A stretch of DNA of 39,599 bases from Ichthyophonus hoferi (taxonomy: Eukaryota; Opisthokonta; Ichthyosporea; Ichthyophonida; Ichthyophonidae): NCBI GenBank assembly GCA_002751075.1, contig NAOQ01000152.1, positions 43,226-82,824 on the forward strand, read 5' to 3'. Both the position numbers and the translations under genes were made by a program. Positions within the stretch are counted from its first letter, which is position 1. Every line of letters begins with the position of its first letter. Below the pieces are notes generated by a model. It saw nothing but the letters and a program-made list of their open reading frames with translations, was not told the origin of the DNA and did not search any database. This document shows positions 11,461-23,040 of this stretch, piece after piece.

Positions 11461-12880
11461 CATAATCTCCAAGAACGACGCGGACTCATACGATTCTGCA
11501 GGGGGTATTTTTATTTTATTTTTTTAGCATTCGATCTTTCAACTACAGCAATCACAATTTTCGCTTTTGTTTGTATGCAATTTCTCAAACGCCCTAGCTC
11601 CTGCACTCTCAATCTAGGTAAGTATTTTTTTTTCTTTTAATTTTTGTTTGTTGACATTATGAAATTCTATTTTCAGTTAGGCCAAGCTTTCTACATTCTA
11701 TATATAAAGATTCCTTCACTGGAGTCTACACATTCGATTAGCTACGTTAACGTGACGTAACCCAAATCTTTAGGCCATGTTTTGGTGAGCTCTTCCATTT
11801 TTCAATTACTCGTAATGCAATGAAATTCTAAGGATGATATTTATATTTGAATATATCGGTAGACTATTTCTAGTTTCTCTTGTTGTAGTGCTTAGAAAAC
11901 TATGCATGAGCGGCTCATAAAATAAGCTTTTTTTAGATATTTTTTCTTGCTATTAGCACCAGTAGTAATAGACGCGATTCATTGATATTATATTTGTCGT
12001 ATTTATATAAATGATACACAATCTCGACACCGTATAATTACAGGTATGTTCGCATGTATCGTACCTATTATTCATTTTGCATGGAATAAAAGTTTAGTTC
12101 TTAGTAACTTGCAAGAAGTTATACATATTCAAAGGAACTAAGGTATTCTTTTTATATATATTCGACTTAAATATATTGTTCTTGAAGTTACATAGGGCGT
12201 GTTCCTTTTAAAAAAATTATGCCATGTACGACTACTTTTCAATTTTTTTTAATATATGAATAGCTTAGAATACTACATTTTAATTATCTTCCAATGATGT
12301 TAGTTATTTATTCTTACATATAATTCTGTCTTACAAATACAAACTACTTTCGTACTTTAAGAATAGTATTTTGTATAATTCCTGCACTCCTCCGGAGACT
12401 GTGTAGTATGATTGGATATTCGCACATTGTCATGCCCACATGCACTCTAAGTTGACCAATCACCACACATACTATTAATAGGTGTGTATCCAATTATATA
12501 AGCGGATTGTTGCTCTTATGCAAACATGAACATATATATATCTATTTGTTAAAAAGGAAATATTTTTTTAATCTAGATATTTCTTTAGATAGCTATAGAT
12601 CTCTCTGTATTTTTTTTACATTATATTATGCTGCAATACAATATTTTTCTACACATCAATTTACTGCAATATACATTTCTATAGAATTATTTGTTTTACA
12701 CTCATCGTAAGTAAAAATTACTATTTTATTGGCTGTCTAACACTTAAAGCAGAAGGTAAATGTTAGCTATAAATCGGGTAAGAGAGTTATAAAATACGAA
12801 CGAATACGATAAGACTGTAGTTACATTGGAGGATATATCTCTAATACCATTGGCTGTTACAGCTACATGCTTCAGGAACT
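11461..12880. other. AT-rich spacer with one splice-like pair
   Basis: This spacer has no recognised gene. The only structure of note is a consensus donor (CTAG|GTAAGTA at 11,617/11,618) and acceptor (TTTTCAG ending at 11,676) on the plus strand, bounding a possible 59-bp intron. It is treated as a finding and not as a gene. Confidence 0.35.
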
Positions 12881-14330
12881 GCAATTTACTGTTGTTTGTC
12901 ATTTGTTGGGCTAGCAATAGACATTGTTTAGCTCGATGTAAAAGAAGAAGTGTATGATGCTTCTATCCTCAGTTGTCTAAATTATTTTTTAACAAATTAA
13001 AAAGAGAATCTCGCCTTAATACATGTAGGTGCAGTTGTGAGAATAGCACAACGTAAACAATTAGTGAGAGGTGCTAAGGCTAGGTGCATGCAATAGTTAT
13101 TACTACTATTGATAACAATTAAACATTTCTCAGTATTCTCGATAGGAGAAAGATTTTATAGGATTCTGTAGGAGTTCTGTTGTCCACAGTTCTTTGGGAT
13201 CTCCAATTGATTTCCGTGAAGAATAGCTGATTTCGCTGGGCAAGCGGTAGTAATAACTAATAGATCTTACCTACTTTCAATAGAAGGCAGTGTAATAGCG
13301 GGTTTATATGTTGACTTTATCTCTAACTGGGTATAGCGATTGTGTTCAGTTATGAGTTCAGGAGGTCTTCTTGTTTTAATGTGTTTGAGCCGATAGTGTA
13401 TATAGCGCAGTATGTATGATGATTAAGGGGCTATATTACGATGTAAATAATGACTGTTGTCACTATTTAAAGTTAATGGGCAGTTCTCTGACTTTTGAAC
13501 GAGTGAGAGGTCTGGACACTGATTATCGTATGTGAGTGCCAATGGTGGATTAGACATTACACTAACGATGTGATTACTACGAACATAAAATAAAATGCAA
13601 AGGTGCAAGGGGCCGCGCATGTGTGGGCGACGTAGGCCGAACGGCCGGGACCTTTATTGGTTATTTCGTTTTTAACACTTGTGCGGGTCAGGGTGTAGGG
13701 TTTAGGCTCATTATCGTAAATGGAACTGATTGTAAAGATTATTATTCGCTGATCCAACTCAGTAGGTTGCCGAGACCCACTCAAATTGCTCAATCTTACC
13801 GCAATACTTAAATACTATTGTGTCCCTATTTAGATGGGAAATTAACTCATTTTCTCATAGATATAAATGTGTTTATATACTATGTTGACAAGAATCGATC
13901 TACTTCTTATAGAACAGTATTCGATTAACTAAAATAGGACTAATCATTGCATTACCGCTTGCTATCAAAGATCCACTGAACTATGTGCTAACGATTGTAC
14001 CAGATCTGAGTACCGAAAACAATAATCAAGTGCCAACAGAACTAGACATTACAATGAAATACAATAGCTATAGAATGCAGGTCAAGTACCCTCTGACCAT
14101 ATATGATACTATATATAAGATATTGTTAACAAAAATAAAAAACGCAAAGCGTTGCATGGTTTGTACATTATTATCCATGACTTTATTAGTTATTTTTGTT
14201 TCTTTCATCCCTGTCGTGATCTTTCCATCATGCATGTCAATGTAGCTGTTATGTGTTCCATATTTGGTCCAAATAGAAACAGTCATATGGATTATTAGTG
14301 GCCAATGTGGTTGACCAATAAGGCCCGTTA
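12880..14330 (-). repeat. R1 dispersed repeat, large copy c
   Basis: This is the largest R1 copy. Read in reverse it matches 20,095-20,700 and 34,575-35,100. Shared landmarks are an ACGATAATCAGTG motif, TTTACATCG followed by ATAGC, an AATAAAGG segment, and GTGGGTCTC. It also contains the blocks shared with 545-1,110. A CpG-rich core at about 13,600-13,665 contains the palindrome-like GGCCGAACGGCC. No transposase is recognised. Small open frames within it are not conserved between copies. Confidence 0.6.
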
Positions 14331-15249
14331 GAATTGCTTGATCATAACTTGATATTAATTCTCCAATGCAACTGGTCTAACGTCTATGTCCTTAATTGGA
14401 TAACTTTTTAGCTAAAGTCTACACGTCACTTGTCAGCTGTACGCATAGTTCTTTGGAGTAGACGGTTTTGCAATATACCATGTATTGGATCTACAGATAA
14501 TTCTCCTTTATATATTTTTCTTGAAGTAATGCCATTGGGTGATTAAAAATAACATTTTCAAAAAACAAAATGATAGGCGTTTACGCTTAAAAAGATACTT
14601 TTATCACGTTTTATTGATCTCACAAACAGATGGGCATCTTTATATGTTTATATCCCAATTATTTAATATTACATTTTATCTACTAAATTAACCAAGCTAT
14701 TAGCCCTCTCATCTAACCAAATTAGACAAGATTTATAATCTTCTAAAGAAGATACACATATATAATTGGTTAGTAATTTTGTTTGAAAAATGGCAACCCC
14801 ATTACAGCTAGGTCTATGAATATTATGCGATACATTGTCTATAATTTCTTATCTATGGGTAATATAACAGTAACCTATCTATTATGATGAGAAAGAGATT
14901 AATTGAAAATGAGCGGCAAGAAGATAGGAAGGAGGGAAGTGGTGTAGTCGTATTGGTGATAAAGGAATATCGTTCTAAATATGGAAAGGTTAGAGTTATA
15001 CTTCATTGACTCTAAACCCATCCGGATTTTAAACCCGGTCCAATAAAATTGTAGTATACGGTGTTAACTATTATTGATTTCTTATTACTCCAATAATCTA
15101 CAGTATTAGTAATTAAGTACACCAACTAGTACTTATAATTAGGTATATATATGTACTGTAATAACATACAATACAAACAAACGCACTGCAATATACATGT
15201 ACATTTATACATACCTCGCAATAAAAACATCAATAAAACAATTGGTCAG
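14331..15249. other. Spacer upstream of the kinase-like gene
   Basis: No kinase N-lobe (glycine loop, VAIK lysine) or ectodomain could be recognised here, although a receptor kinase would need them upstream of 15,250. The sequence is AT-rich without other recognisable structure. Confidence 0.35.
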
Positions 15250-15834
15250 TTAAAACAAATGTGTTATGCATATGAGATTGCAAGAGGTATGAGATACTTA
15301 ACATCACAAAGTGTTGTATACAGAGACTTCGCTGCAAAAACTGCATGTTATGTGAACCAGTATGAAGTACTGATGGGTAATTAAATGTTTAGCAACCTAA
15401 TAAGCAGCACTGATATATAATTTTAAAATAAATCAAAAGTGTTGTAATTTTTACTGTTGTTGCTATATTACTATTATTCTTCACATTACTAATACTCATG
15501 TTCTTATTATTACTATCATACATACATATAGGTAATATTTCAGTATATAGCTCGTTTTCTTGTTATTACAGTTAACCGGTATGAAAAATCGGTGATTTTG
15601 GCCTATCACATATGGTTGGTGGTAGCCTGAATGATTTTTAGCGAATGAAAAGAAAAGGCGGGATTAACTCAAATGCCTCTTTGTTCATGCATATGTATGA
15701 TGGTATGTACGATACGTATATATAGTTATATCTGTTATTTAATATAGGACTAAAACCATATTGTGCACATCAGTAAACACCAGTTGTGTAAAAATATATA
15801 TTATGTTACAGGATCGTTAACTCTGAAGGAGGCA

Positions 15835-16300
15835 CATAGTTCAAATTGATTTGTCGATACGTAATTTGCAAACACGTACCTTAGTGAATCGGCTAATACG
15901 CCATTCAGATACAGAAATAGTTTAGTATAATTGAGATAAGACCAGACATTCCTATTCCTAGTGGGTCTTTGTTATCTTTCAGGAATCAATAAGAATATTT
16001 ATGATTGGTTCCACTTAGATTATTGAACATGGCGATACGAGTGTTAACCAAAAAATAACACCCGTAAAAAACAAGGTATTAAAGAAAACAACAAACAATA
16101 ATAAAGGCTTGGCCGCTCACACTATGCGGCCCGGCACACCCGGGTATGTGCGGCAGCCTCGCATGCCTGTGTACATGTACACTACTGTTATAGGTAAATA
16201 CGTTGCATTCATTTATTATTTGTTAAACAATATCATAATATATATAATCCTATTATACAACGTTCAATTGGCGACCTCGAAACCTGTGGACAGGTCGCTA
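15835..16300 (+). repeat. R1 dispersed repeat, copy d, inside the kinase-like gene
   Basis: This copy matches 34,600-34,760 (GATTTGTCGATACGTA) and 20,260-20,420 (TAGTGGGTCT, TTTATGATTGG, ATTGAAC, GTGTTAAC, AATAATAAAGG). It includes a GC-rich core at about 16,115-16,175. Near its end is a 7-bp inverted repeat, GCGACCT...AGGTCGC, at about 16,271-16,299. It lies between the activation-segment piece and the C-lobe exon of the kinase-like gene. Confidence 0.6.
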
Positions 16301-17659
16301 GAACTACCCCAGATTGCTATATATTATATATGTGAATTTAAAGTGTTTTAAACTGATTATATGCATAAATCCATCCGTTCCAGCATCATGTACTGTCTTA
16401 TGATGAAAAAACAAGTAAGTCTAATAAAAGATATACTTTATTAACCATTATTGTCATTTATCATGTAATTACATCCAATAAAATGATATTATAATAAATA
16501 TTAATCAGTCCACAGCAATCAGCAATATTTAATATATGTTCATCTAGATACTTGTGCAGTTATATTATATATTATGTCAAATTAAAAAGTAAAATCAATT
16601 TATCTTTTAAAACAAAATATGTAAGTAAAGGTAATATTTTTGTTTACGTTAGCATTATAGTCGGAAAAAAGATGTATTTTTATCTTTCCAATAATTATTA
16701 CAACTCGTGCAAGTAGGTATGAGGGGTGTTAGATCCAGAGTGCAAGAAACTTGTATTGTGTAATACTATGTTCTCATACAGTGAAATATTTTTTATACTA
16801 TATATTATATATTATATATGCATATTTATATATGCGCTCTATGGTTTCCATTTATGTGAACTCAGTTCTATAAATTGTGGTTAAATATTCAACTTTATCT
16901 TAGTTGTTCTCTCTCTCGCTCTCTCTCTTTTTCTTTCTTTTTCTATTCCCTCAATAAGATTGGCACGTATTTGGAGAAATATACTGAAGGTATTGATTAC
17001 CTTGTGATAGATACATCAGGACTTATTGTAAGGAAAATAATACTACTAAATATATATAGGAATACATGTATTTGTATTATTATTGCATATATATATAAAT
17101 AAATGTGAAAATACATTTATACAATTATATAGTTACCTTCATATAAGAAAACAAACAAACAAACATACATACATATATAAACACATAGTTTAATACATCA
17201 TATGCACATACTATCATACGTCCATCTATCCTTATTTATAATCATCCCATCACTAGAGGTTATTACCGCCTTAGATAATGAATTCCACCTAGCACATCCT
17301 GCTCTCTGTCCTTCAAGTGTGTATGATCTTATAGGTACATGTTGGCACAAAGAACCTTCCCTCACACCAACTTTTAAAACTTTGACAGAGTAAGTAATTG
17401 ATATGTTGTGAGCATGTTACCCTTTATCATGTATAAAAAGGTGTTTCTTTGATAGATTGGGGCTGGGTTAGAGCTGGGGCTAAGTGGTAAATTGAACCAA
17501 ATTACAATACGCTGGGTTATTGTAAAAAGGTAGTTTATGACATCATAGTATCATTTGGACATTGACATGCTTTTGTATGGGAGTAACATTCTAATCTACT
17601 AACCATATAGTATTATATAGATAGTATATAGTATAATAAAATTGATAAAAATTAATATA

Positions 17660-18113
17660 ACACAATTCACATTGAAAATATGCAATTTTTAATCTTTTTA
17701 AGTGTGTAGGTTAGATAACCAAAATTTACGTTTTAAGTATCTAGATCTAAAAATTAAAAACCACCTGGATTTTGAACAATATTAAACAGCTATTAATAAT
17801 ACTATAATCACTATCATTGCNNNNNNNNNNNNNNNNNNNNNNNNNNNNNNNNNNNNNNNNNNNNNNNNNNNNNNNNNNNNNNNNNNNNNNNNNNNNNNNN
17901 NNNNNNNNNNNNNNNNNNNNNNNNNNNNNNNNNNNNNNNNNNNNNNNNTCAGACACAATTCACATTGAAAATATGCAATTTTTAATCTTTTTAAGTGTGT
18001 AGGTTAGATAACCAAAATTTACGTTTTAAGTATCTAGATCTAAAAATTAAAAACCACCTGGATTTTGAACAATATTAAACAGCTATTAATAATACTATAA
18101 TCACTATCATTGC
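17660..18113. repeat. Identical 161-bp direct repeats flanking the gap
   Basis: Bases 17,660-17,820 and 17,953-18,113 are identical as read by eye, separated by 128 N and a few bases (period 293 as assembled). They lie in the intron before the kinase tail exon. The pair may be a real tandem duplication, or the same sequence placed on both sides of an unresolved gap. Confidence 0.9.
17821..17948. other. Assembly gap (128 N)
   Basis: A run of N begins exactly at the end of the first 161-bp repeat. Open frames crossing it are meaningless. Confidence 1.
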
Positions 18114-18410
18114 TACATTACTATTCCAACCCAATGTTGCCTTCATATATAATACAACATAACATAGCATAATTCATTTTATTTAATGTGCCTATTTCTC
18201 TCTCTAGGGTGGCATATGGAGAGACTGTTATTAGTGAGTTGACAGATCAAAATGTATATTTTACTATGGAAACTGTTAAATACTGTTTTACATTGGATGA
18301 TGATGATAAACTGGAGTGTAAGCATATAGGGCCAATAGAGAATTACAATTTCCTTTCAATAAAACGTCACGGCCATAGATGCAGCCATAGCAGGTCTTAT
18401 ACAGAGGTTA

Positions 18411-18591
18411 GTGATGTTAGTATTCTTATTGTTATTGTTGCTATTGTTATTATTACGATTATTGTTACTATCACTGTTACTGTTGCTATTACTATTACTA
18501 TTACGATTACTACTATTATTATTGCTATTATTGTTATTATTATTATTATTATTGTTGTTGCTATTACTATTATTAAAACCATTATTATAAC

Positions 18592-18623
<32 letters not shown>

Positions 18624-18655
18624 GCTATTGCTATTCCTATTCTTGTTATTCTAAG
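18411..18655 (+). repeat. Impure ATT/GTT trinucleotide repeat
   Basis: A long run of imperfect three-base units (ATT, GTT, ACT, GCT) begins five bases after the tail-exon donor of the kinase-like gene. It creates long artificial open frames on both strands (poly-Ile/Val/Thr on plus, poly-Asn/Ser on minus) that should not be read as genes. A (GATA)n run follows at about 18,721-18,746. Confidence 0.9.
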
Positions 18656-19006
18656 TTTTATTAGTATATTTACTATTCTTATTTCTACTATTATTATGGT
18701 ATCCATATGAATGCATACATATAGATAGATAGATAGATAGATAGATACGAATAGAGATAGAGATGTACAAATATGCACACATTTATATTTAAGCAAATTT
18801 AAGTAACATGTATATAATACTATTATATACATTTGTACATATTATAGGATATACATACAGATATGTAACTTCTCACATCATATCCTTATACATATACGTA
18901 GACATATACATATACATATACCTTCTAATACCTATACTAACGTAAACATGCATCTATATAGGTGCAGAATGCAGCCTGCTTTGACTCTTCCCATCTAGGA
19001 CTTTAA

Positions 19007-20094
19007 ATACCACAGCATTTATGTCTTGAAAATGAAGATGGGTTGAAAGACATATATTAGCCAGAAATAAGCATATATATATAGGGAAAGTACACTTAAA
19101 ATGCGTATATTCTTATGTTTTTTAAAATAATAATTATGCACATTTTCTCTCTTGTTTCACTCCCTACTTGACTTTATTTTATAAGAAATAATTTTACATA
19201 TTTAGACATCTACTCATACAAACATTTCTTATATCTGGGTTGAGAGAATACCTCTACTAGATCTGCATATGGTTAATTAGTATGCAGCTAATAAATGCTG
19301 CTTGTGTCACTTATACTTAATGATAAATTAATTAATGTGTTGGGTATTTCTGTTTGATTTAGCTTGCAGTTTTTGTTGCGAATACTTAACGCTACTTAAT
19401 ATGTATTTATGCTAATATGTTGGTTATATTTTTAATTTTAAAATTATTCATATCTTTGCAGTAGCAGAAGATATTTTGCCAACAGGCCTGGACATTCCCT
19501 TAGTTAAACTAACCATGTGAACTCTGTCAACTGTTAAATGAGTTGGACTTATATACAGAACTAACAGTGAGGGTGAAGCAATTAAAGCCATGCTCTGCAA
19601 TGTATGTCAGTTTTTTCCTATCTACTTATCTACCTATATATAAGTATCACTGTATGACTGTCACATCGTTTGACGTTCATTAAGGCTGTTTATACTACCT
19701 ATACTTGATATGTAAGACTAGTTTAAGTGATTGCTGATCTATCTACCTACCTATATATCTAGTTATGTATGTATATAACCATATAAATATTTCTTTTAAT
19801 TATAATTCACCCTATTCTACTTTAATTTTAAATGACTGATCTGATTGGTGTTAGTTATAAATTATTTATAAGAAAAAGTGTACATTAGTGTTCTTTAACG
19901 TATACTAAAACCATATGAGAATTTAAAGTTGCAAAGGGTAGAATTGGAATTGTGATGTATATGCAAAACTGCAATGGACAGAAGATACAAATATTTAATA
20001 GTATTGGTCCCATAAACTTGAATGATCATGCTTTTATCTAGCTCTTTTTCAGCTTTTTGCTCCCTGTTTTATATTAATATATGTTACAAGATCG
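19007..20094. other. Spacer after the kinase-like gene
   Basis: No recognised gene is present. A consensus-like acceptor (ATCTTTGCAG near 19,462) is followed by a short open stretch ending in a stop, which could be a stray exon remnant. The rest is AT-rich. Confidence 0.35.
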
Positions 20095-21050
20095 CTAGCT
20101 ACTGATGAATAAGTAGGTTCAATTGAGGCCCAGATAATAAGTAGATCGATTCTTGTCATAGTATGCAACATATGAACGCTATTACATTAGTGAGAAAATG
20201 AGTTAATTAACCATCTAAATAAGGACATAATAGTATTTAAGTTTGTAGAAAGATCAGACGATTCTAGTGGGTCTCTTTGATCATCATGAGGTGGATTAGC
20301 TAATATGATTATTTATGATTGGATCTATTTAAGTTATTGAACTTAGCAATCTTAGTGTTAACTAGAAAGATTAGCACTGGCGATAAAGCAAAATACAAAG
20401 CAAAACAAAGCCCAATAATAAAGGACCTGCTCACACATACACGGTATCTACGGCAAATACAAACTTCTTGTAAACGTACAGAATATTTTGCATTCAATTT
20501 TTTATATATGTAATGTACACATCGTTATTATGTCTAATTTACCACTGACGATAATCAGTGTTGTAATCGCTCACTCATTCAGAGAACTCCTTACTGACGC
20601 GAGATAGTGGTAATAGCATTTATTTACATGGCGACATAGCTCCACTTAATGATCGATAACATTGTGTAATTTCCACATTTGCACCAAAGTGCATCAAAGC
20701 ATCTATCCCTTCTAAATCAGAACAGAGATAATTACTACAGTCAGTTATCTAGAGAGTTGATCTATGGGCCTTCAATAGAACCTCTAGCACAACAACCGAG
20801 TCTTAAAGACAGATCTGATCAAGCAGCTAGGGCAACAGATCTTTAATATACTCCAATCAAATGTTGTTTTATAGTATAAAATAAAGTAGAGAATGCCTGG
20901 TTATTTGTTTTCTTTATGATCTAATCCAGGGAAAACATACATATATTATCAGAATCTGTGTCAGTTTTATTGACTTATACACAGCTGTCAGGATCTCCTA
21001 TTGTATAACTGGTAGTGGTTATTTTTGTTTGACCAGTGTAAGTGATTACA
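20095..21050 (+). repeat. R1 dispersed repeat, copy e
   Basis: This copy matches the reverse of 13,400-13,930 over several hundred bases and 34,575-35,300 in the same order. Landmarks include GTGGGTCTC, AATAATAAAGG, GCTCACACATAC, CTTCTTGTAAACG, GATAATCAGTG, GCATCAAAGCATCTAT and AATTACTACAG. The segment at 20,955-21,040 (ACAGCTGTCAGGATCTCC) matches 35,215-35,300 in reverse orientation, so the two copies differ by an inversion of that end. Confidence 0.6.
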
Positions 21051-21439
21051 TCATATAAAACTTAAGTAGTCCCCTGTTAATAATTATGTTTTATTCTCCC
21101 AAAATGGAGGAAACTTATAGTTTTTACAGCATGGCAAGGGTGCTATGCTATGCTGCCACACAATAAAGCACCGCATTGTATAATAATATGTAATATAGTT
21201 AGTTACACCATTAACTTCTTTCAGAGTAGGTGCTACAGATCTGCACTCACATATGTGATTGAAACTATTATCACATCATGCTAATAATAATATAATGTGA
21301 CTCTAGGCAAAAATCACAACAACAGTATATATATATATATATTATTAATAAAAGTAAAAAGTAAATAGTAAATAGTAATAGTAAAAGATGTACTATTTCC
21401 AATCCCTATTATTGTTCAAGTATTTCAGTCCCTATAAGT

Positions 21440-21850
21440 ATTAATTGGATACTTCATAATTTCTTGTGTAAAAATGCTTATTGCTCATGTAACATTATAC
21501 CTCTAAACATTTAGTAGCATTTAGAATGCAGGTTTAATCAGTAATTAAGAGCCAGATAATCATTAACGATAATTAATTAATTTATGATGCCACTAATTAT
21601 ATCTAATTGGGACTAGATGTTTAGTGCACTCTAATACATAAATTTACCATGGTTTTTATATAGCGTTGGTCATCTGCATCTTAATCACATAGATAGATGA
21701 TACATAAACGATACATAGCATCCTCATCTACATATTTATTTGGATCAATGTTGCTGACAACATGTTAGATAATAATTAGGTTGAGTGCCTATTCAATAAT
21801 ATGTTTAGATTAAAGGCTTATCTCCTGGCCAGCTGGTATTGATCTGAGCC
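21440..21850 (-). mobile_element. Old LTR-like block (copy 3)
   Basis: In reverse orientation this block resembles the LTR-like blocks at 1-400 and 37,190-37,610, most clearly around CATTCTAAATGCT and the following stretch to ATTATGAA. It lies downstream, on the minus strand, of the gag-like remnant at 22,230-23,040, so the two are probably parts of one old LTR element. It is diverged and probably old. Confidence 0.4.
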
Positions 21851-22229
21851 AGCAACTATATAACCAACAATCACAGAATTAATCTGGATCCTGATTTCAT
21901 AGTGTTGCACAATAAAAGTAACATGAATCTTTTTATGAATAAAAAGATGTAGTTATAACAGTAAAGAGAAAAGATACTCCTACTGAACCATAAGTAAAAT
22001 GTAAGACTGCCATTGCCTCTGCTACAAAAAATTGGAATCTATAGGTAAAAAGATACAAAGAGTACAACTCTCTTCTGACACCAGCAAAGAGGAAATATTA
22101 AGAAGCTTTTTAGAGGACTTAAGCATTACCTCAAGTGAAGCAGAAAATGGACTTTATATTTCCATAGGTAGTGAAGCTGAATCTATAGCTAACAGCTTAG
22201 ATTCCAATGAGAATTCTGCAAAGGACAAC

Positions 22230-23040
22230 TAGTTTCCTTGCTCAAAGCATTTTGGTGTTGAAGAAATTCAGGACACAAGGTCACGGAATGACTCATGGTT
22301 ACAATACCAACATATCATGGGCCCCTTTCTGAAATTTCCCTGTGTATAACTTGGGAGAAAATCACAGACTCCACCTGATTGGATGACTTAGTTTTAGTTT
22401 CAGTCCCTCTTTTTCAACTTAAACTTGCCTCCATTAAGCCATCTATGTGAAAGAACCCTTGTGGATGTCATTATAAGCTACTTAAAAAGAATGATATTTT
22501 GAAGATGCCCTTACTTGCCACAGAATTTACTTCAATGTTGGCATTATTTTTCATAACACAGATCCCACTCATAATTTTCTTGGAGTACTCCATGTAATCA
22601 TTGGCAGTTTTAATCACAAGCCTGAAAAGGTTTTTAATAGGGGAATAAATAGTTGAAATATTGGACTCCCTCAAATAACCCTGATTTATAAAATGAATTT
22701 GGCAAAACATCAAGTAAACTGGAGTATTGATGGAAATGTCACAGTCAGTGACCCTATCCAAGGAAGGCAGAACATAGCTCCTCACAAACATATCCTGGTC
22801 AGACAAGCTTTCCTCGTGGACGCTAATAGTCACAAGCAATAAAACTGGTATCCACAAGAAAGAGATCTTATAGCGCCTGAAAGACAGTTCAACCTGGTCT
22901 ATCCAAGTATGAAAATTACCAGTCTTAAGATTGAAGTGCATGAGTTGAATCAGCAGGGTTGAATTAACTGGTTCCTTCCACATCACACCCATCTTGATAA
23001 CAAAGCTGACACTTTTTTTTTTTAATAAAGTCAACAACAT
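22230..23040 (-). mobile_element. Gag-like remnant of an LTR retroelement (fossil)
   Basis: The stretch at 22,471-23,040 is unusually open for such AT-rich DNA and less AT-rich than its surroundings. Its reading (for example NFHTWIDQVELSFRRYK) resembles the N-terminal part of copia-type gag proteins. Further along the minus strand, near 22,290-22,330, is a trace of a CCHC zinc knuckle. Together with the LTR-like block downstream it looks like a broken, incomplete LTR element with several breaks. Family assignment is an inference. Confidence 0.35.

Larger units (their letters stand above)
15250..19006 (+). pseudogene. Receptor-tyrosine-kinase-like gene, probably decayed
   Basis: Pieces in the order of a tyrosine kinase domain lie on the plus strand. 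15250-15376 is a catalytic-loop exon (YEIARGMRYLTSQSVVYRDF, AAKTACYVNQYE). 15571-15711 is an activation-segment piece (KIGDFGLSHMVGGSLNDF, then RMKRKGG). 17257-17389 is the C-lobe (HPALCPSSVYDLIGTCWHKE, PTFKTLT). 18208-18406 is a tail exon whose phase fits the C-lobe exon. 18968-19006 is a possible last exon, also in phase, ending HLGL. The HRDLAARN motif reads YRDFAAKT, so the His and the metal-binding Asn are both changed. The Arg expected before PTF is Thr. The activation piece is out of phase by one base with the preceding exon and carries an in-frame stop. The DVWSFG region and the whole N-lobe were not found. An R1 insertion sits in the middle. It is most likely a pseudogene. A pseudokinase with unrecognised exons is less likely. 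Confidence 0.6.

Noticed and set aside
16109-16351. Plus-strand 80-codon open frame
   Set aside because: It falls wholly in an R1 repeat copy and is not conserved in the other copies.
18356-18832. Long open frames on both strands (Ile/Val-rich and Asn-rich)
   Set aside because: They are products of the impure ATT/GTT trinucleotide repeat in an intron. Only the first part on plus (18,208-18,406) behaves like an exon.
22032-22232. Plus-strand 66-codon acidic open frame
   Set aside because: It lies opposite the tail of the minus-strand retroelement remnant, with no family resemblance or splice partners.
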